A program made the position numbers and the translations under genes. Of a DNA stretch of 64,000 nt, positions 12,530 through 24,233 are shown piece after piece. The stretch spans positions 69,422,618-69,486,617 of the forward strand of contig NC_059080.1 of the NCBI RefSeq assembly GCF_020497125.1. The letters are read 5' to 3'. This DNA comes from Mauremys mutica (lineage: Eukaryota > Chordata > Testudines > Geoemydidae). Each line of letters begins with the position of its first letter. The stretch's first letter is position 1. The notes beneath the pieces are model-generated. The model did not search any database. It saw only the letters and a program-made list of their open reading frames with translations, and was not told where the DNA came from.

Positions 12530-12753
12530 GGTTATGTCTACACAGGGAAAGCAATGGCTGGTCTGGGTCAGCCAGCTGGAGTCTGAGCTCTGGAACCTTG
12601 TGAGGATGGAGGGTCCCAGAGCTTGGGTTCCAGCCTGAAACATCTACATAGCAATTTTTAGCCCCGCAGCCCAAGCCTCATGAGCCTAAGTCAACTGACC
12701 AGGGCCAGCCATGACCATCCCATGGGGCTTCTATTCCCATGTAGACATACCCA
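12530..12753. mobile_element. Short MITE-like element with terminal GTCTACA inverted repeats
   Basis: The left end ggttatgtctacac and the right end gtagacatacccac are imperfect inverted repeats. The interior contains inverted phrases (tctggaaccttgtgagg...gggtcccagagcttggg) typical of small non-autonomous hAT-type elements of reptiles. It has no coding capacity. I could not confirm a clean 8-bp target duplication, so the superfamily is tentative. Confidence 0.55.
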
Positions 12754-13021
12754 CAGAGTTCTCAGCTCTTTGAGGGCACTTGCCTGAAATTACCCATGAC
12801 AGTAATCTTAACAAAAACAGCATTTGTTAAAAACAGAGAGAAACTGAAATTAACAATAAAATAAATAATTTGCTTAACATATCTAGACTTACACTTAGCA
12901 AAGGTCACAGTGCCGCCTAGAAAGAGACATGTCTGCCTCCCAGACTAAATCCCCATATCTGCCTCCATCAAGTATAGTTACCCCAACCCTGCTTTCCAAA
13001 CCATTTTCCCCCAAAGACTTT

Positions 13022-13286
13022 GGCCTGGTCCACATTTAAAAATTAGGTCCACATAGCTATATTTGTCAGTCATGTAAAGAAACCGCCCCATTAATTGACA
13101 TAGCTATTTCAACAGAAGAATGTTTCTGTCATCCTATCTACCATTGTTCAGGGACATGTTCCCATACCGACTGAAAACCCCCACTCTGTTGGTGTAGGCT
13201 GGATCTACGCTATCGGATTATGCTGGCATAGCTACAGAAATAAGCTATACCTGTTTAGTCTCTGTAGTGTAGACATACCCTTACCT
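13022..13286. mobile_element. Second MITE-like element ending in GTAGACATACCC
   Basis: The segment starts tttggcctggtccacat and ends gtgtagacataccctt, the terminal phrases of a common reptile non-autonomous DNA transposon family. The interior carries paired phrases such as catagctat and agctatacc. The left terminus is more diverged than the right. I see no target duplication. Confidence 0.45.
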
Positions 13287-13480
13287 AAAAATTTGGATTT
13301 CCGTTCCCACCTTCCAGGAAATGGTCCACAGAGAAAAAGAAAATCCTTAACAATGATAAATGCTTTTTAATGGATCAGTGGCTTAGCACAAACAATGCTT
13401 TGAACAGACTGTGACCATAAGAACCCCTGAGTGCCAACTGGCAAAGGGTTCACTGTTCTGTCACCAAGTACTATCAGGCT

Positions 13481-14453
13481 TGACATACTCGCTATACCTA
13501 ATACATCGCTGTCATTTTCATCTATAAAGAATGTTGTTTGAGGTATCAAGTGAAATCAGTGACACGCTGACCATTAATATAATTGTGAAATACATGTATT
13601 AACATTACATGAGGAATATATACACACCTACTGATATTATGCTTTAAAGACTTTACCAAACAAAGGGAGAAACAGGTCTCTTCCAGACAGGAGGGAAGGC
13701 AGTTATCACTATGTCAAATGCAAACTAAGTATGGTAAAGCTGACACAAAGGAAGCCCCATTTGCATGCAATCAATAGGAAAAACAAGTTGACATGGGAAT
13801 GTGAACTCAACATGGTGCCAGCATGCTGGAGAACAAGCTACAGGGGAGAAGAGTCTTATCTGGGGGTGCTCTTCAAAAAGACTCATTTCAAAGGTTTACC
13901 AGTCTTCTCTGCACAAAGACTTTGAGGGCAAGAAACTGGGGTTTAGATAAGGGGTGTAGCCTAAGTTAAACTTCAGTCTCTAGAAAGCATGTTAGACTTT
14001 CATTTGTAACCATTTCTGTTTCCATTATTCTTACTCAATACTCACTTGAATCTGTGAATCTCTGTTCTTTGTTAATAAACATATGTGTTTTCATATACTT
14101 GTTGTTATAAAGAACTCGGTCCTAAGGTGCAACCTTGCAGCTCTGTATACATGTCTTTTTGGGAGCAGCTTACCTGGTTACTGAGAGTGCCCAGCGTCAG
14201 GGGCTGCTGGACGCTGCAGGGGATGCTTCTGGAGAGTTTGGGGACTGGGATACACCAAGCATCACCCTGAAAGGCAAAGTAAGGGCTGGAATAGTCCTGA
14301 GGAGATTGTTGGGGTGGCTCACTGACTGAAAGTGCCAGAGAACTATCACACAGTTTAGCACCAGCAAGACTCTGTCCCAGAGGCAGAGGGATAATACAGT
14401 AACCTGTGGTTCTGGAAATATCACACAGACCGTCTTGTAGCCAGTTTCAGTCA
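13481..14453 (+). mobile_element. Probable solo LTR (endogenous retrovirus), 4-bp duplication GGCT
   Basis: The segment begins TGACATACTC and ends TTTCAGTCA, so the termini form a short TGAC/GTCA inverted repeat with TG...CA ends. It is flanked by ggct at 13477-13480 and 14454-14457. An AATAAA polyadenylation signal lies at 14074-14079, followed by a T/G-rich stretch, as expected for a sense-strand R/U5 border. An atatata stretch near 13615 could be the TATA element. No internal retroviral genes adjoin it, so it would have arisen by LTR-LTR recombination. Boundaries come from the duplication and termini, not from an alignment. Confidence 0.55.
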
Positions 14454-14457
14454 GGCT

Positions 14458-17400
14458 TCTTGGCAAACTCCCTAAAGCAGTATTTGCTTTTTTTTTCTTT
14501 TCTCATGAGCTATGAATTATGGACAGAGGCCCAGGTCCTCTGCATCACCAGGTTTTTCAGGTGAGGAAAGCTAATGTGTGGAGTGACTGATGGAGAAGAG
14601 CTCCTAGGTGATGAGTGGCCACTCCATCAAGAGAAGTGTGATGAGGAAGGAGCTAGGTATGCAAAAGTGGTAGATGGAATTCAATCAAAGCTCAAATATA
14701 CCAACAGAAATGGAGGAGAGGGGAAATATATTAGAATAAATAACTGACAAGTCTCTCCTTCTCTCTTTTTCCCTTCCTCCTACACAGAAAGCGAACCTAC
14801 AACATTGCATTAGCTCTCATAGAATCTTTTGTGACATTATGGACCAAGTTTCAGCCAAGCCATATTGTGCCATATTCGTGCAAATAATTACAAGAACAAA
14901 CAAATGGAGAAAGGAGAGGCCAGAGTTTGTAAATTTGGCTGTATATCAAAGACCCCCAATCCCATAGGACAGCAACAAATGAAGGATGGAAACCCCAGGC
15001 CCCTGTAGGGACGTGGTAAGGAGTTGCCTGAAGATTGAAAATTTCAGCCCAGAGTTGTAAATCCCAGCAACCATACCAAAGGGGTCTTGGCCCGTAGCTA
15101 AGGCTCCTAGGAGCTATGGTAATACAAATAATAAATAATCGCAAACCCAAGCTGTATTTCAGGTTGGTAACAAAACCGTTCAGCAAAGGTAGGCTCTAGG
15201 GGCACATGTGATTTGTGAACCTTTGTGAATCTTATTGAACCTGTATGGAGTTTCTGGATGATAAAGAGAATCTGAAATTAAGCAAATTTCAACTGGATTT
15301 TCAGTTTCACTGTGAAAGGCTTACAGCTCTCTGATAAGAAAAAAGCTGCTTTTTGTTTATTAAAATTCTCAGCTCCTCAGCCCATAAAAATTAAGAATAT
15401 TAAATAATTAAAATAATGACAAATAACATGGTCTGAAAAAAATAAAGCCTAACGTACAAATATCCACTGAAGTTCCCATCTGTTCAAGATGAGAATGCTA
15501 ATGAGAACTGGAAAAGGCAATTGTATTTTTATTTTGTTTTTAGTTGCTCTTTTCATCTATTCATAAAGTGCAAATGGGAAAACTTGAATAAATTGTACGG
15601 TTTTATATTCTTGCATCTGATCTCCACAAACACCAAGGATCCCTTTCACTCCTAGTTGTCTCTTTTCCCTCTAGGTCCTCCAGGCTCTAGGAGAATCTCA
15701 TATCTTTGTATTTTCATTCAGAATCCTTTGCAATTTGGCTGTTGACTCCTATCCTTTCACTTAGCTCTGGTTGCTGACCTGAGTCCCCAAAGCCCTCAAA
15801 TCTTCCTGAGCTTGTGATATCTCAATCAGAGATTTTCTCTATTTCCCTGCAGGCAGCAGCTAAAAACTGCTCTTCAGTTAAGGACTGCACATTTTGCACT
15901 CTTACCAGGGGCAGGACAAGGCAAAGCATCACGGAGACAATTTCTCCTTCCCTCTGGATAACCCTGAATCCTAATGGCCACTTTCACCCAATCAGGATTT
16001 TTTTAATGGGGAGATTTTGGTTACTAGCCCACAGGAGCAACTCATGACCCAACGTGAGGTTGAGACCTCTGTGTTGGAAAACCATGACATAATGCTAATA
16101 TGGTACTGTGCTGCAGAGTTTTGGTGGGTGGAATTTCTGTAAGTTGATCTAAAATGCAAGCGTATCTCTAGCTAGGCATAGATTCTCTCTCGCTCACCTA
16201 CTTATTAAAAACACTTATTTTTCTAATTCAGCTCTGTAATCTTATGTACTAATACTCCAAAAAACAAAGAGGGAAGATGCCATTGTAATTAGGGAAATAT
16301 TTTATTAATGTAAAGTCTGAGAATAAATTATGGTAATAAGAGTGACAGGTTTACACCAAAGGCAATATCAGAGGTGTGTTCACTCAAAAGCTATTCACAT
16401 TACAAATGACAGACCCTAACTTTAAATACAGTATATGCAGAGAAATAATTAACTGCTCAATGTCTTCATAGCTGAGCTGTTGCACATTGTTTATTCCATT
16501 GTACCTGACTGTCATTTGAAGTTGTATTATGGCCAGCAGCAAGTGGTGCAAAAGATTGTCTCTGTTTTCCCTCATGGTCTTTCACTGCCTTGTGTATTCT
16601 GGCTGTAAGCTTTTTGTCTCTCACCATGTGTTTGTACAGTGCCTAGCACACTGTGGTGCTGATCTTCAGTCGAAGCCTTTAGGGGTTACTATAATTCAAA
16701 TAATAATACACCCAGTTAGTAATATTTTATTTTAATTGTAATAGAAAAAATCATAGATGCCTGTCTTGGTAAATATCCCATGGCTTTGCCTCAAGCTAAA
16801 ATACAGGGTAAGTGGGCTAGAACTAATAATGTCATCTTTGTGATCACTAATGCCTTAGTTAAATGACTATAGTTACAATCAAATAAATATCTGAATCTCA
16901 TTGTATGAAATGCACAAAAATTGTTTTAATTAAACCTGATTACAAAACAACCTATATTAAAGCAGCACTTTTTAGTATTTCAGCTGTTTAATGGAGTATA
17001 TTAATCACTTTGATCTTCACATTTGAGATATTACACAAATAACTAGAAGTAAATGAAATTGTTTTCATGTCCTATATAAATTCATTGCCAAAAAACTATG
17101 TTAATGGAAAGTTATAGCTGAGAAATGAAATATATGAGTCTGGAAACTCAGTAATGGTTTCCCCAGAAAATAGAACTTTTTCTGTGCACATGTAATATTT
17201 TGGATTATTACAGACAATGTTAAATTTTTAGGTCTTAATAGAGACCATATGCATATTGTATATGTGCTCTGTGGTGGAGTTACAGTTGCTGTGGGAACCA
17301 TCACTTTGAATTTCCTAACAGCTGTGTTTATATTCTCAACCAAATGGCTGAATTAAAATAGTGTTTGGCATTGGTGTCTTTGTTTGCTTTTTTATAAAGT

Positions 17401-20327
17401 AAAAAGAAAAAAATGTTTATTTCTGTGGCTGTCCAACTGCAGATTCAAATCAACACACTAGTGAATTGTGAGAATTTGAATATTCTCTCATTGCTAATTG
17501 GCCACCCACTGAATAAATGCACTTGGAAATCAATTAATTTCTTTGACACATTGACCTAAATGACCTTATTTCACTTTGCTGGGCTTTCAATCTGGAGTGA
17601 CATACCTCAGTGTGCTAAGGTGACTGGAAAACCTCTGACTGTACATGGGCAGTAAAAGCCTGATTCGGTCAGTGCCTTTATTTCTCATTGAAGCTAGGGT
17701 GGAAGAGAAGCCTTAAGAGATTCCAATACTAAACCCTGACAAGCAGTATTAGTGTTGAGCCTCTTGCCTGCAGGAAAACTATGGTAAAATAAAGCCTGTA
17801 AGTAGGAAACAGGAATAGCTATGAAGAGGGAAGACAGCACACAGTCCTTGAACTTTAATATTGAGTTCATTTTCTTTTCTGCAACACACATATCAATTTA
17901 CAGGTTCAGGTCTGGGAGGCTCTCTTTGCAGTCAGAATTGCTAAAAAATTATTTTTGAAATGAAAGTTTTAAAATCTGCCAAAACCAAGTATTCTCCATA
18001 GGTCTAGGCAATTGATGAACACATGACAATATTCCACCTCTTAGTGACTACCAGAATTGGTGCTTCCACCATATACATTCAACTTCAACTTTTATTAAAA
18101 GACATTAAATGTAGCTGGTGACCTCAGCTGAGCCTATTTCCTGCTAGAATACCCAGCAGAACTGCCTCACATAGAAATCGATGGGTTTTTTGTAGATTAT
18201 TAAAATGAAGCATTTCTGATGAGCTGTGAAGGAAATGTGAAATTTCAAGCTTATGAAGTCAAGATGTCAGCTGGCGTAGATCAGCTCCAATGTAGGTACG
18301 TCAATGTAAATTAGGTGAGAATCCAACGGTAGGTTTCTTTCTATGCTCAGTGGTCCAGAGTGCATGAGGTGTTATAGAAGTATTGATATGTCTCTCTCTC
18401 TCTCATCAGCTTTCTGTACCTAACTGTCATTTAACAATTCAAGTTGAAATTTCACTCCAACAATGGGATTCTGGTTTTAATTTCCTAGCCAGTGCAAGAC
18501 TGTCTTCCACTGCAGCTCATTGAGACTAAAAAAAAAAAATGAAGTCTTTCTGCTGCAATATTTGTTTGCAGTTATTATTGCCTTTTCTGCAGCCCCATTA
18601 GCTAAAAGTAATGGTAATGAGGACTTGTGGTTAGTGTGCTGATCTCTTATTTCTGTAGCTCTGAACCTTTGCTACTATAAATTAGGTCCCTGACTACTGT
18701 TAATTCTTTTGGCATATACCACAAGCATACGCACTTTTGAGGTTTCCAAAAACCTGGCTTCTGGTTATCCCATGTAAGCTATCCTGATATATCTGGAAAA
18801 AAGTCAATTACCACTAGATATTTCTACTCTTCTTGTTCACACAAGCTACCATTAACCTGGAAAGGGGCTCCATTTTATGGCTCTTTTCTTCTAGCCCAAT
18901 ATAAGAACCTGACAAATGTCATGTCGTATAGAAAAAAATGTCTGTGAGATCATTAGGGTTGTCACCAACACACAGCCATATTATCTTGTTTGAGGAATTG
19001 TGTGAGCCCTGGTGACTGTCAGGAATTCAAACAGTGAACTTAGTATAATAATCCAATGCTAGTAAAGCAGTAAGTTTCTCACTGTTCAGACATAAACGGC
19101 ATAAAATTTCCTTATGGTTTAGGAACACGTCTTGGACAACCCTTGGGGTGTATTAGAGGAGAATTTATAGACTTCTGTGACCTTATGCTGTTTTCCCCAT
19201 TAGCCTTTACTTCTCTCTTGGCAGTTTTCTAGTCACTACTTTTTCCACAAACAACCCACAGGCTGACTTGAAAGTGAGTCAGTGACATAATTTCCTTGGA
19301 ACATGGTCTGTCTTAGCACTAAATCTTGTAAAGCAAATCAAGCATCAATGATATCAGAGAAGCACTTTATTTTTACATCTAACACTGTAGCCTCTGTCCT
19401 GATGGCCCCACCCCACTCCACCCTGAAAAGGCTGAAATGCTAGTATGATAGTTACTACTGATGTTCTGGTGACATGCAGGATGAGCTGCTTCCTGCTGAC
19501 TGAGTGCCCAGGAAAGATATTAACTCGAGCATCATGGGGAATCAGATCAGCTGGCATGTTAGTCCTAGCTATGGCAAATCCCTAGGTCTCCATCCCTTCC
19601 TCACCTACTCAGACGGGAAACCTCCACTCACTTCTTCCCTGTCTCCGTAGACACAAAATCTTGGATACATTCTCTCTTGTTTATACCTTCCCCTGATTTG
19701 TCATTTGAGACATCTGAGATGGTCATGCAAATATGTAAAAGAAGGTTTATAGTTGAACAACTTCTAACTGAGTTCTAATTTTGCCTGAACCGACCTGTTA
19801 TTTAACACAGCACATAGACTCTGAGCTTCTCTGGCAAAATAACAAAGGAATCCTTCCGGAACTTACTGTTCTCTCTCAGTTCAGTCCAAGAGAAACTGTA
19901 GGTTTGGTGCAGTCCAGTGGTAGAAGTATCTGTGCTTCATCTTGCTGTCTTGTTTAGTCAGAGCAATGGTACTGATCAATAATGGAAAGTATATTGCTCT
20001 AACAATAAAACGTGATTCACATGAAAACTATTATATGCCCTGGCTCTATTCTTTCCTTAATTTTGCCCATTTCAACCTTCAGTATTTGAATTGTTCACTT
20101 CATCCTGAGGACTTGATTACATTTCCATTGAAGGTGTGGGGTTCCATATTTATACAATCAGTCAATTTAACATAATGTGAATAACAACTCTCACAGAAAA
20201 GGGCATAACTTTTATTCTCTAAAAAAAATGCCATCGCTTTTCCAAGCAATTTTCTGATATTTGTCACATGGCTGTAGCCTCTCCCTTTATGTCGAAAGGC
20301 ATTCATTCACAATTAGCATAATGGCAC
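14458..20327. other. Long AT-rich stretch without a gene; scattered retroposon tails
   Basis: Old tails of the amniote type occur at about 15070-15140 (ggctcctaggagctatgg then taatacaaataataa) and 16630-16715 (gtacagtgcctagcacac...caaataataatac), both on the plus strand. The rest shows no long frame, domain or tRNA-like fold. A TC microsatellite lies at 18389-18403. The sequence at 16860-17400 is unusually AT-rich and free of recognisable repeats, which would suit a conserved non-coding element, but nothing in the sequence alone proves that. Confidence 0.4.
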
Positions 20328-21547
20328 TGTGACTGGTTGGACCCCCCATCCAAGTTGCCGCCTGATGTGCTGGGGTTACACTGAGCCCACACATTCCACC
20401 AGCCTGGGCTTCCTCACCCTATCTTTGCTATGCCAGGCCCTCAAACCTTCTCTAGCACACACGCACAGGTAAGGTCACACCCAGCTGCAGACACAGACTG
20501 AAGTCAGCTCTGTGTGAGAGGATTCAGCTTGGGGATTCACCCAGCACTCAAGTGCACACTCCCTTTAGGGAGTAAATCCAAAATAATATTGTCTTGCGCT
20601 GTACAGAAAAATCTGCACAGTGCAAACTCATACAAATCACCCTCTCCCTCAATGTGGAAAGAGATCTGCACTGCTTCTTGTCCCTCCCCCCCAGATATGA
20701 ATTGCACAAACTGGGTTATGTTATAAACAAGAAATAAGTTTATTAACTACAAAAGGTAAATTTTACGTGATTATAAGGGATAGCAAACAGAACAAAGCAG
20801 ATTACGGAGCAAATAAAACAAAACAAGCTTAATACACTAAAGAAACAGGTTACACACACTAATTTCTCACCCTAAATGTTGTTTTAGGCAGGCGTAGAGT
20901 TTCTGCAGCTCAGAGTTGCAGATAAGTCTCTTTACAGGCTAGACCCCCGTTCTCAGCCTGGACTCAGCCCTTGGCTTTCCCTAGCTTAGTTCCTTGGTTT
21001 CTTCAGAAGCTTTCAGCAGTCATCCTTCTTGGGTGTGGAGGTACTGGAGAGCCAAGATTGCCTTGCTTCCCAGCCTTAAATAGAGTTTACATAAGGCGGG
21101 AAGTCTTTGTTTCCACTGGTAAAGTATCAGCAATGTCCACGGTGGTATTTTGTACCAGGTGACATTATCACATGACCTTGCAGTGTCAGGGCAACCGTGA
21201 TACTAGGTTTATTTGCAAGGTCCACAGGAAGGAACTCCTGGGAGGATAGGGGATCCACATCTTCGAAGACTCATTGTCTTTTCCTAATGGCCCATTAAGG
21301 CTGATTGCTTACTGTCTGGTGGGCGTTTCCCAAGCACATACCCATAAAGTTGTAATTGTTACATAGACAATATTCCTAACTTTAGATACAGAGATGATAC
21401 ATGCATACAAATTAGATAAACACATTTAGTAAATCATAACCTTTCCAATGATACCTCACACGACCCATCTTGCATAAAGCATATCTTAGTTATGTCACAT
21501 TCATATCATAACATATTTCTATGAAGAATATGGGGTGCAACGTCTCA
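20328..21547 (-). mobile_element. Solo LTR of an endogenous retrovirus, 5-bp duplication GGCAC
   Basis: On the plus strand the segment starts TGTGACTGG and ends GCAACGTCTCA, so on the minus strand it runs TGAGACG...GTCACA. A perfect 5-bp duplication ggcac flanks it (20323-20327 and 21548-21552). Minus-strand signals are in LTR order: a TATA-like CTATTTAAGG at 21083-21074, then AATAAA at 20744-20739, then a U5 of about 400 bp. Length is 1220 bp. No gag, pol or env lies beside it, so it is a solo LTR left by recombination. The GC-rich CACACCC-type motifs near 20460 are in U5. Confidence 0.82.
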
Positions 21548-21552
21548 GGCAC

Positions 21553-23833
21553 TTCCAGACAGAAGCAGCAGCATCTTCCTTCAGATTTGATAAAGACGTT
21601 GCTGCAGACATTGTTTAGCAGAGTTCAGTATTAAGGCTGTCTTCCAGTGGACAGTGGAATAACACACTGTGATTCAATCAGCTTTCACTAAAGATATGCT
21701 GGGCACTAGAAACATACACCTGATTCTGGAGTTTAACTAACTCTCTGGGTACTGATGCTGCACCATCAACAGGCCATTATAATTATGGAAAGTTCAAATT
21801 CTTTATTAAAGGCAGAGAGGAATCACTGCAGCGTTTGGGTAGGATTATAATGGGACATTGAATGAAATGGGTCACTCTAAAGCTCTTTTCCCTTTTCACC
21901 AAATTTATTTGTGAGGTTAAATTAACATTTTGAAAGATGTACTGAAGCTCAGGATTGATTTTGTTTGGCTTTGTGTTGAAGACTTTTTTAGCCTTGATGC
22001 TTTAATTAGCAACTCCTGCAAGTAAAACTGTTAGTATTAAAAATAGAGAAACAGTAATATAGTGAATTACATCTATGTAACATGGCCCAAATTTCCAAAC
22101 TTTGGGGACTTAAATAAGAGGCCCAATTTTAAAAGGTCTGGAGTATCCACAGTTCCTGATAAAGCCATTAGTTGCATAACTATAGATTTAGTGCTTAATT
22201 TTAGGCACAACTTTCAAAGTTAAGAATTGGTATTCTGGAAAAAACTTGATTGTTTGAATCCTGATTTTCTTACAATGCAAAAGTGGAATTCTGAAATTAG
22301 AATTCCCAGTTTCTGAAATTCTAAGTTTTGGCTAAGCCTCCAATCATCTGGATAATTGAGGTGTACCTGTGCATAGATGAGAACTTAGATTATGATTAGT
22401 AAAAGATTTGCCCACATTGTGGCTTAAACTAAGTTACAAAACCATACTTTAAACTCTCTCAACAGGGAAAATAATAGTTTGTCTCTTAAATGAAGCACAA
22501 GGGGGAATGGCCACCCATGAAGGATCCAGAACATGGTCACTAATCATTGATACTCTTCCCCCAAGGAGATCTGACAACCTGGTAAGAGCAGGAAGTGGCA
22601 AGAGCAGATGAATGACTGAACCACTGGCATCTCTAAGTTTGCCTAAAGCAAATCAAAATGAAAATAATAGGCTCAGATTCAGTTTTAGGTCTGTGTGAAA
22701 GTCCCTTTCCCCCCCCCACCCCTTCTTCTTCTTTTCTTTCTCCTTCTCCAGAATGAGATGAATATTTGAATGCAGTTTGCTATGACCCTGATCCAGGGAA
22801 GAATCTCCATTCAGGAAATCACTTAAAACACACAATTAAGCACTTTTCTGATTCAGGGCCTATATCTTCATTTTAATAGTGCTTTCATGCAGGCATATGA
22901 AAAATAAAAATCTGAAGAACATAGTTTGTTTCTAACCTGCTGGAATTTTGCCAGCAGTATTTTGTTAAGAAGGATTTCATAACTCTTTACTCTTTAAAAA
23001 GGAAACTGCATAAACCATTAGATTATGAACCTTTTACTCCCATTGGAAATGGGACTAACTGCTGTCAGGGGACTGCTTGCCCCTGAGCATGAGGGATTCT
23101 CCATCCGGCCTTCTATTATTAAAATAAAACACTCTCTGCTATATTTCTTGTCTGGTGCACTACATGTTCTACTGAATGTAAAAAAAAAAAAGTTATTTTA
23201 TATAATTCCTGCAAACTACCTTATTTCAAAACTAACTAGGCATGTGTGTGCTAAGGGGAAAAAAAAGCAAAGTGCACAAATTGATTAAAAAATAAACACA
23301 ATTTGTATACAATGTTTTAACTGACATCTGAAAGTATTTTCTTTATCAGGGTAATTGAATGATCTTCTTGCTGTGTAGTCCCTCGGCAGCAAGCCTTTTA
23401 AGTAATCTAATAGTGTAAAATAATATAGCTTTCCCGAATCAGTTTGGCATTCTGCCATACTCAATCTGCCAGTCAGTTGTTTGGTATGCAGTACGTGAAG
23501 CCCTCAAATGTGATCAGATTAATCCTCTTCTTTTGACTTAAATTCACCTTTCTGTTCACTATTTATAAGTGCAAAAAAGGAATTGAGCCAAACTCTGTTT
23601 TTAGTACACCTGTGCAATTCCATTCAAGTCAGAATAGAAGAGCAGAAATTGGCCCGGTTTGTTCAATCCTGCTTTGATAAACATACAATACAATCATAAA
23701 TAAGATAGTAGCTTCTTGTCTAAATTGTGTATAGTGTATATTACTACTAATATGTAGTGAGTGCCAGCAGTGTGCATAGTGCTGCAGAGATGCAGAAGAG
23801 TACAATCCCTGCCTGAAGTAGCTTATGCTCTGT
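21553..23833. other. Unannotated spacer
   Basis: This holds a C-run and pyrimidine tract at 22709-22750 and a weak MIR/L2-like relic at about 23755-23830 (agtgctgcagagatgcagaag...caatccctgcctgaag). No long frame or domain is visible. Confidence 0.4.
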
Positions 23834-24042
23834 GGTCTTGTCTACATACAAACTTGCACTGGTTGAATGAAAGAGATGTAGTTACATTGGTGCAACTCTT
23901 TGGGCACATTCTTATTTCAGAATGACAGTGACTTATTGCAGTGTAGTTTAAATCTGTTCCTAATTAACTTAAGCTAAGCCCAAATAAGGTTGGTTTAAAC
24001 TAAGTGTCCACACAGCCTTTTTGTACCAATTTAAGTAAATCA
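23834..24042. mobile_element. Left part of a small TIR element split by CR1
   Basis: The left end ggtcttgtctacat at 23834-23847 pairs with atgtaaacaagcccc at 27585-27599 (12 of 14 positions when reverse-complemented). Together with 27549-27599 it would make a non-autonomous DNA transposon of about 260 bp. The CR1 at 24043-27548 lies inside it. Confidence 0.5.
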
Positions 24043-24045
24043 ATT

Positions 24046-24216
24046 TATAATTGGCTAAGGGAGTGGTGTTACAAGGAGGGCTTTGGGATGTATGGGCACT
24101 GGGAGGCTTTTGGGGACAGACAACTGTTCTCACGGGATGGGCTCCACCTAAGTAGGGAAGGAAGTAGACTTCTAGGAGGGAGGCTGGCTCACCTGATTAA
24201 AAGAGCTTTAAACTAG
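24046..24216 (+). pseudogene. CR1 ORF1 C-terminal remnant (SGNH esterase end)
   Basis: Only about the last 56 codons of ORF1 remain: NWLREWCYKEGFG, then SRDGLHLSREG, which carries the block V Asp and His of the SGNH hydrolase fold, then LIKRALN and a stop at 24216. The same ending (RRALN and stop) is seen in the other CR1 at 6670, which confirms the identity. The upstream catalytic Ser block is absent because of 5' truncation. The ATG at 24004 lies in flanking DNA and is not the native start. Confidence 0.8.
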
Positions 24217-24233
24217 ACACTGAGGGGAGACGG

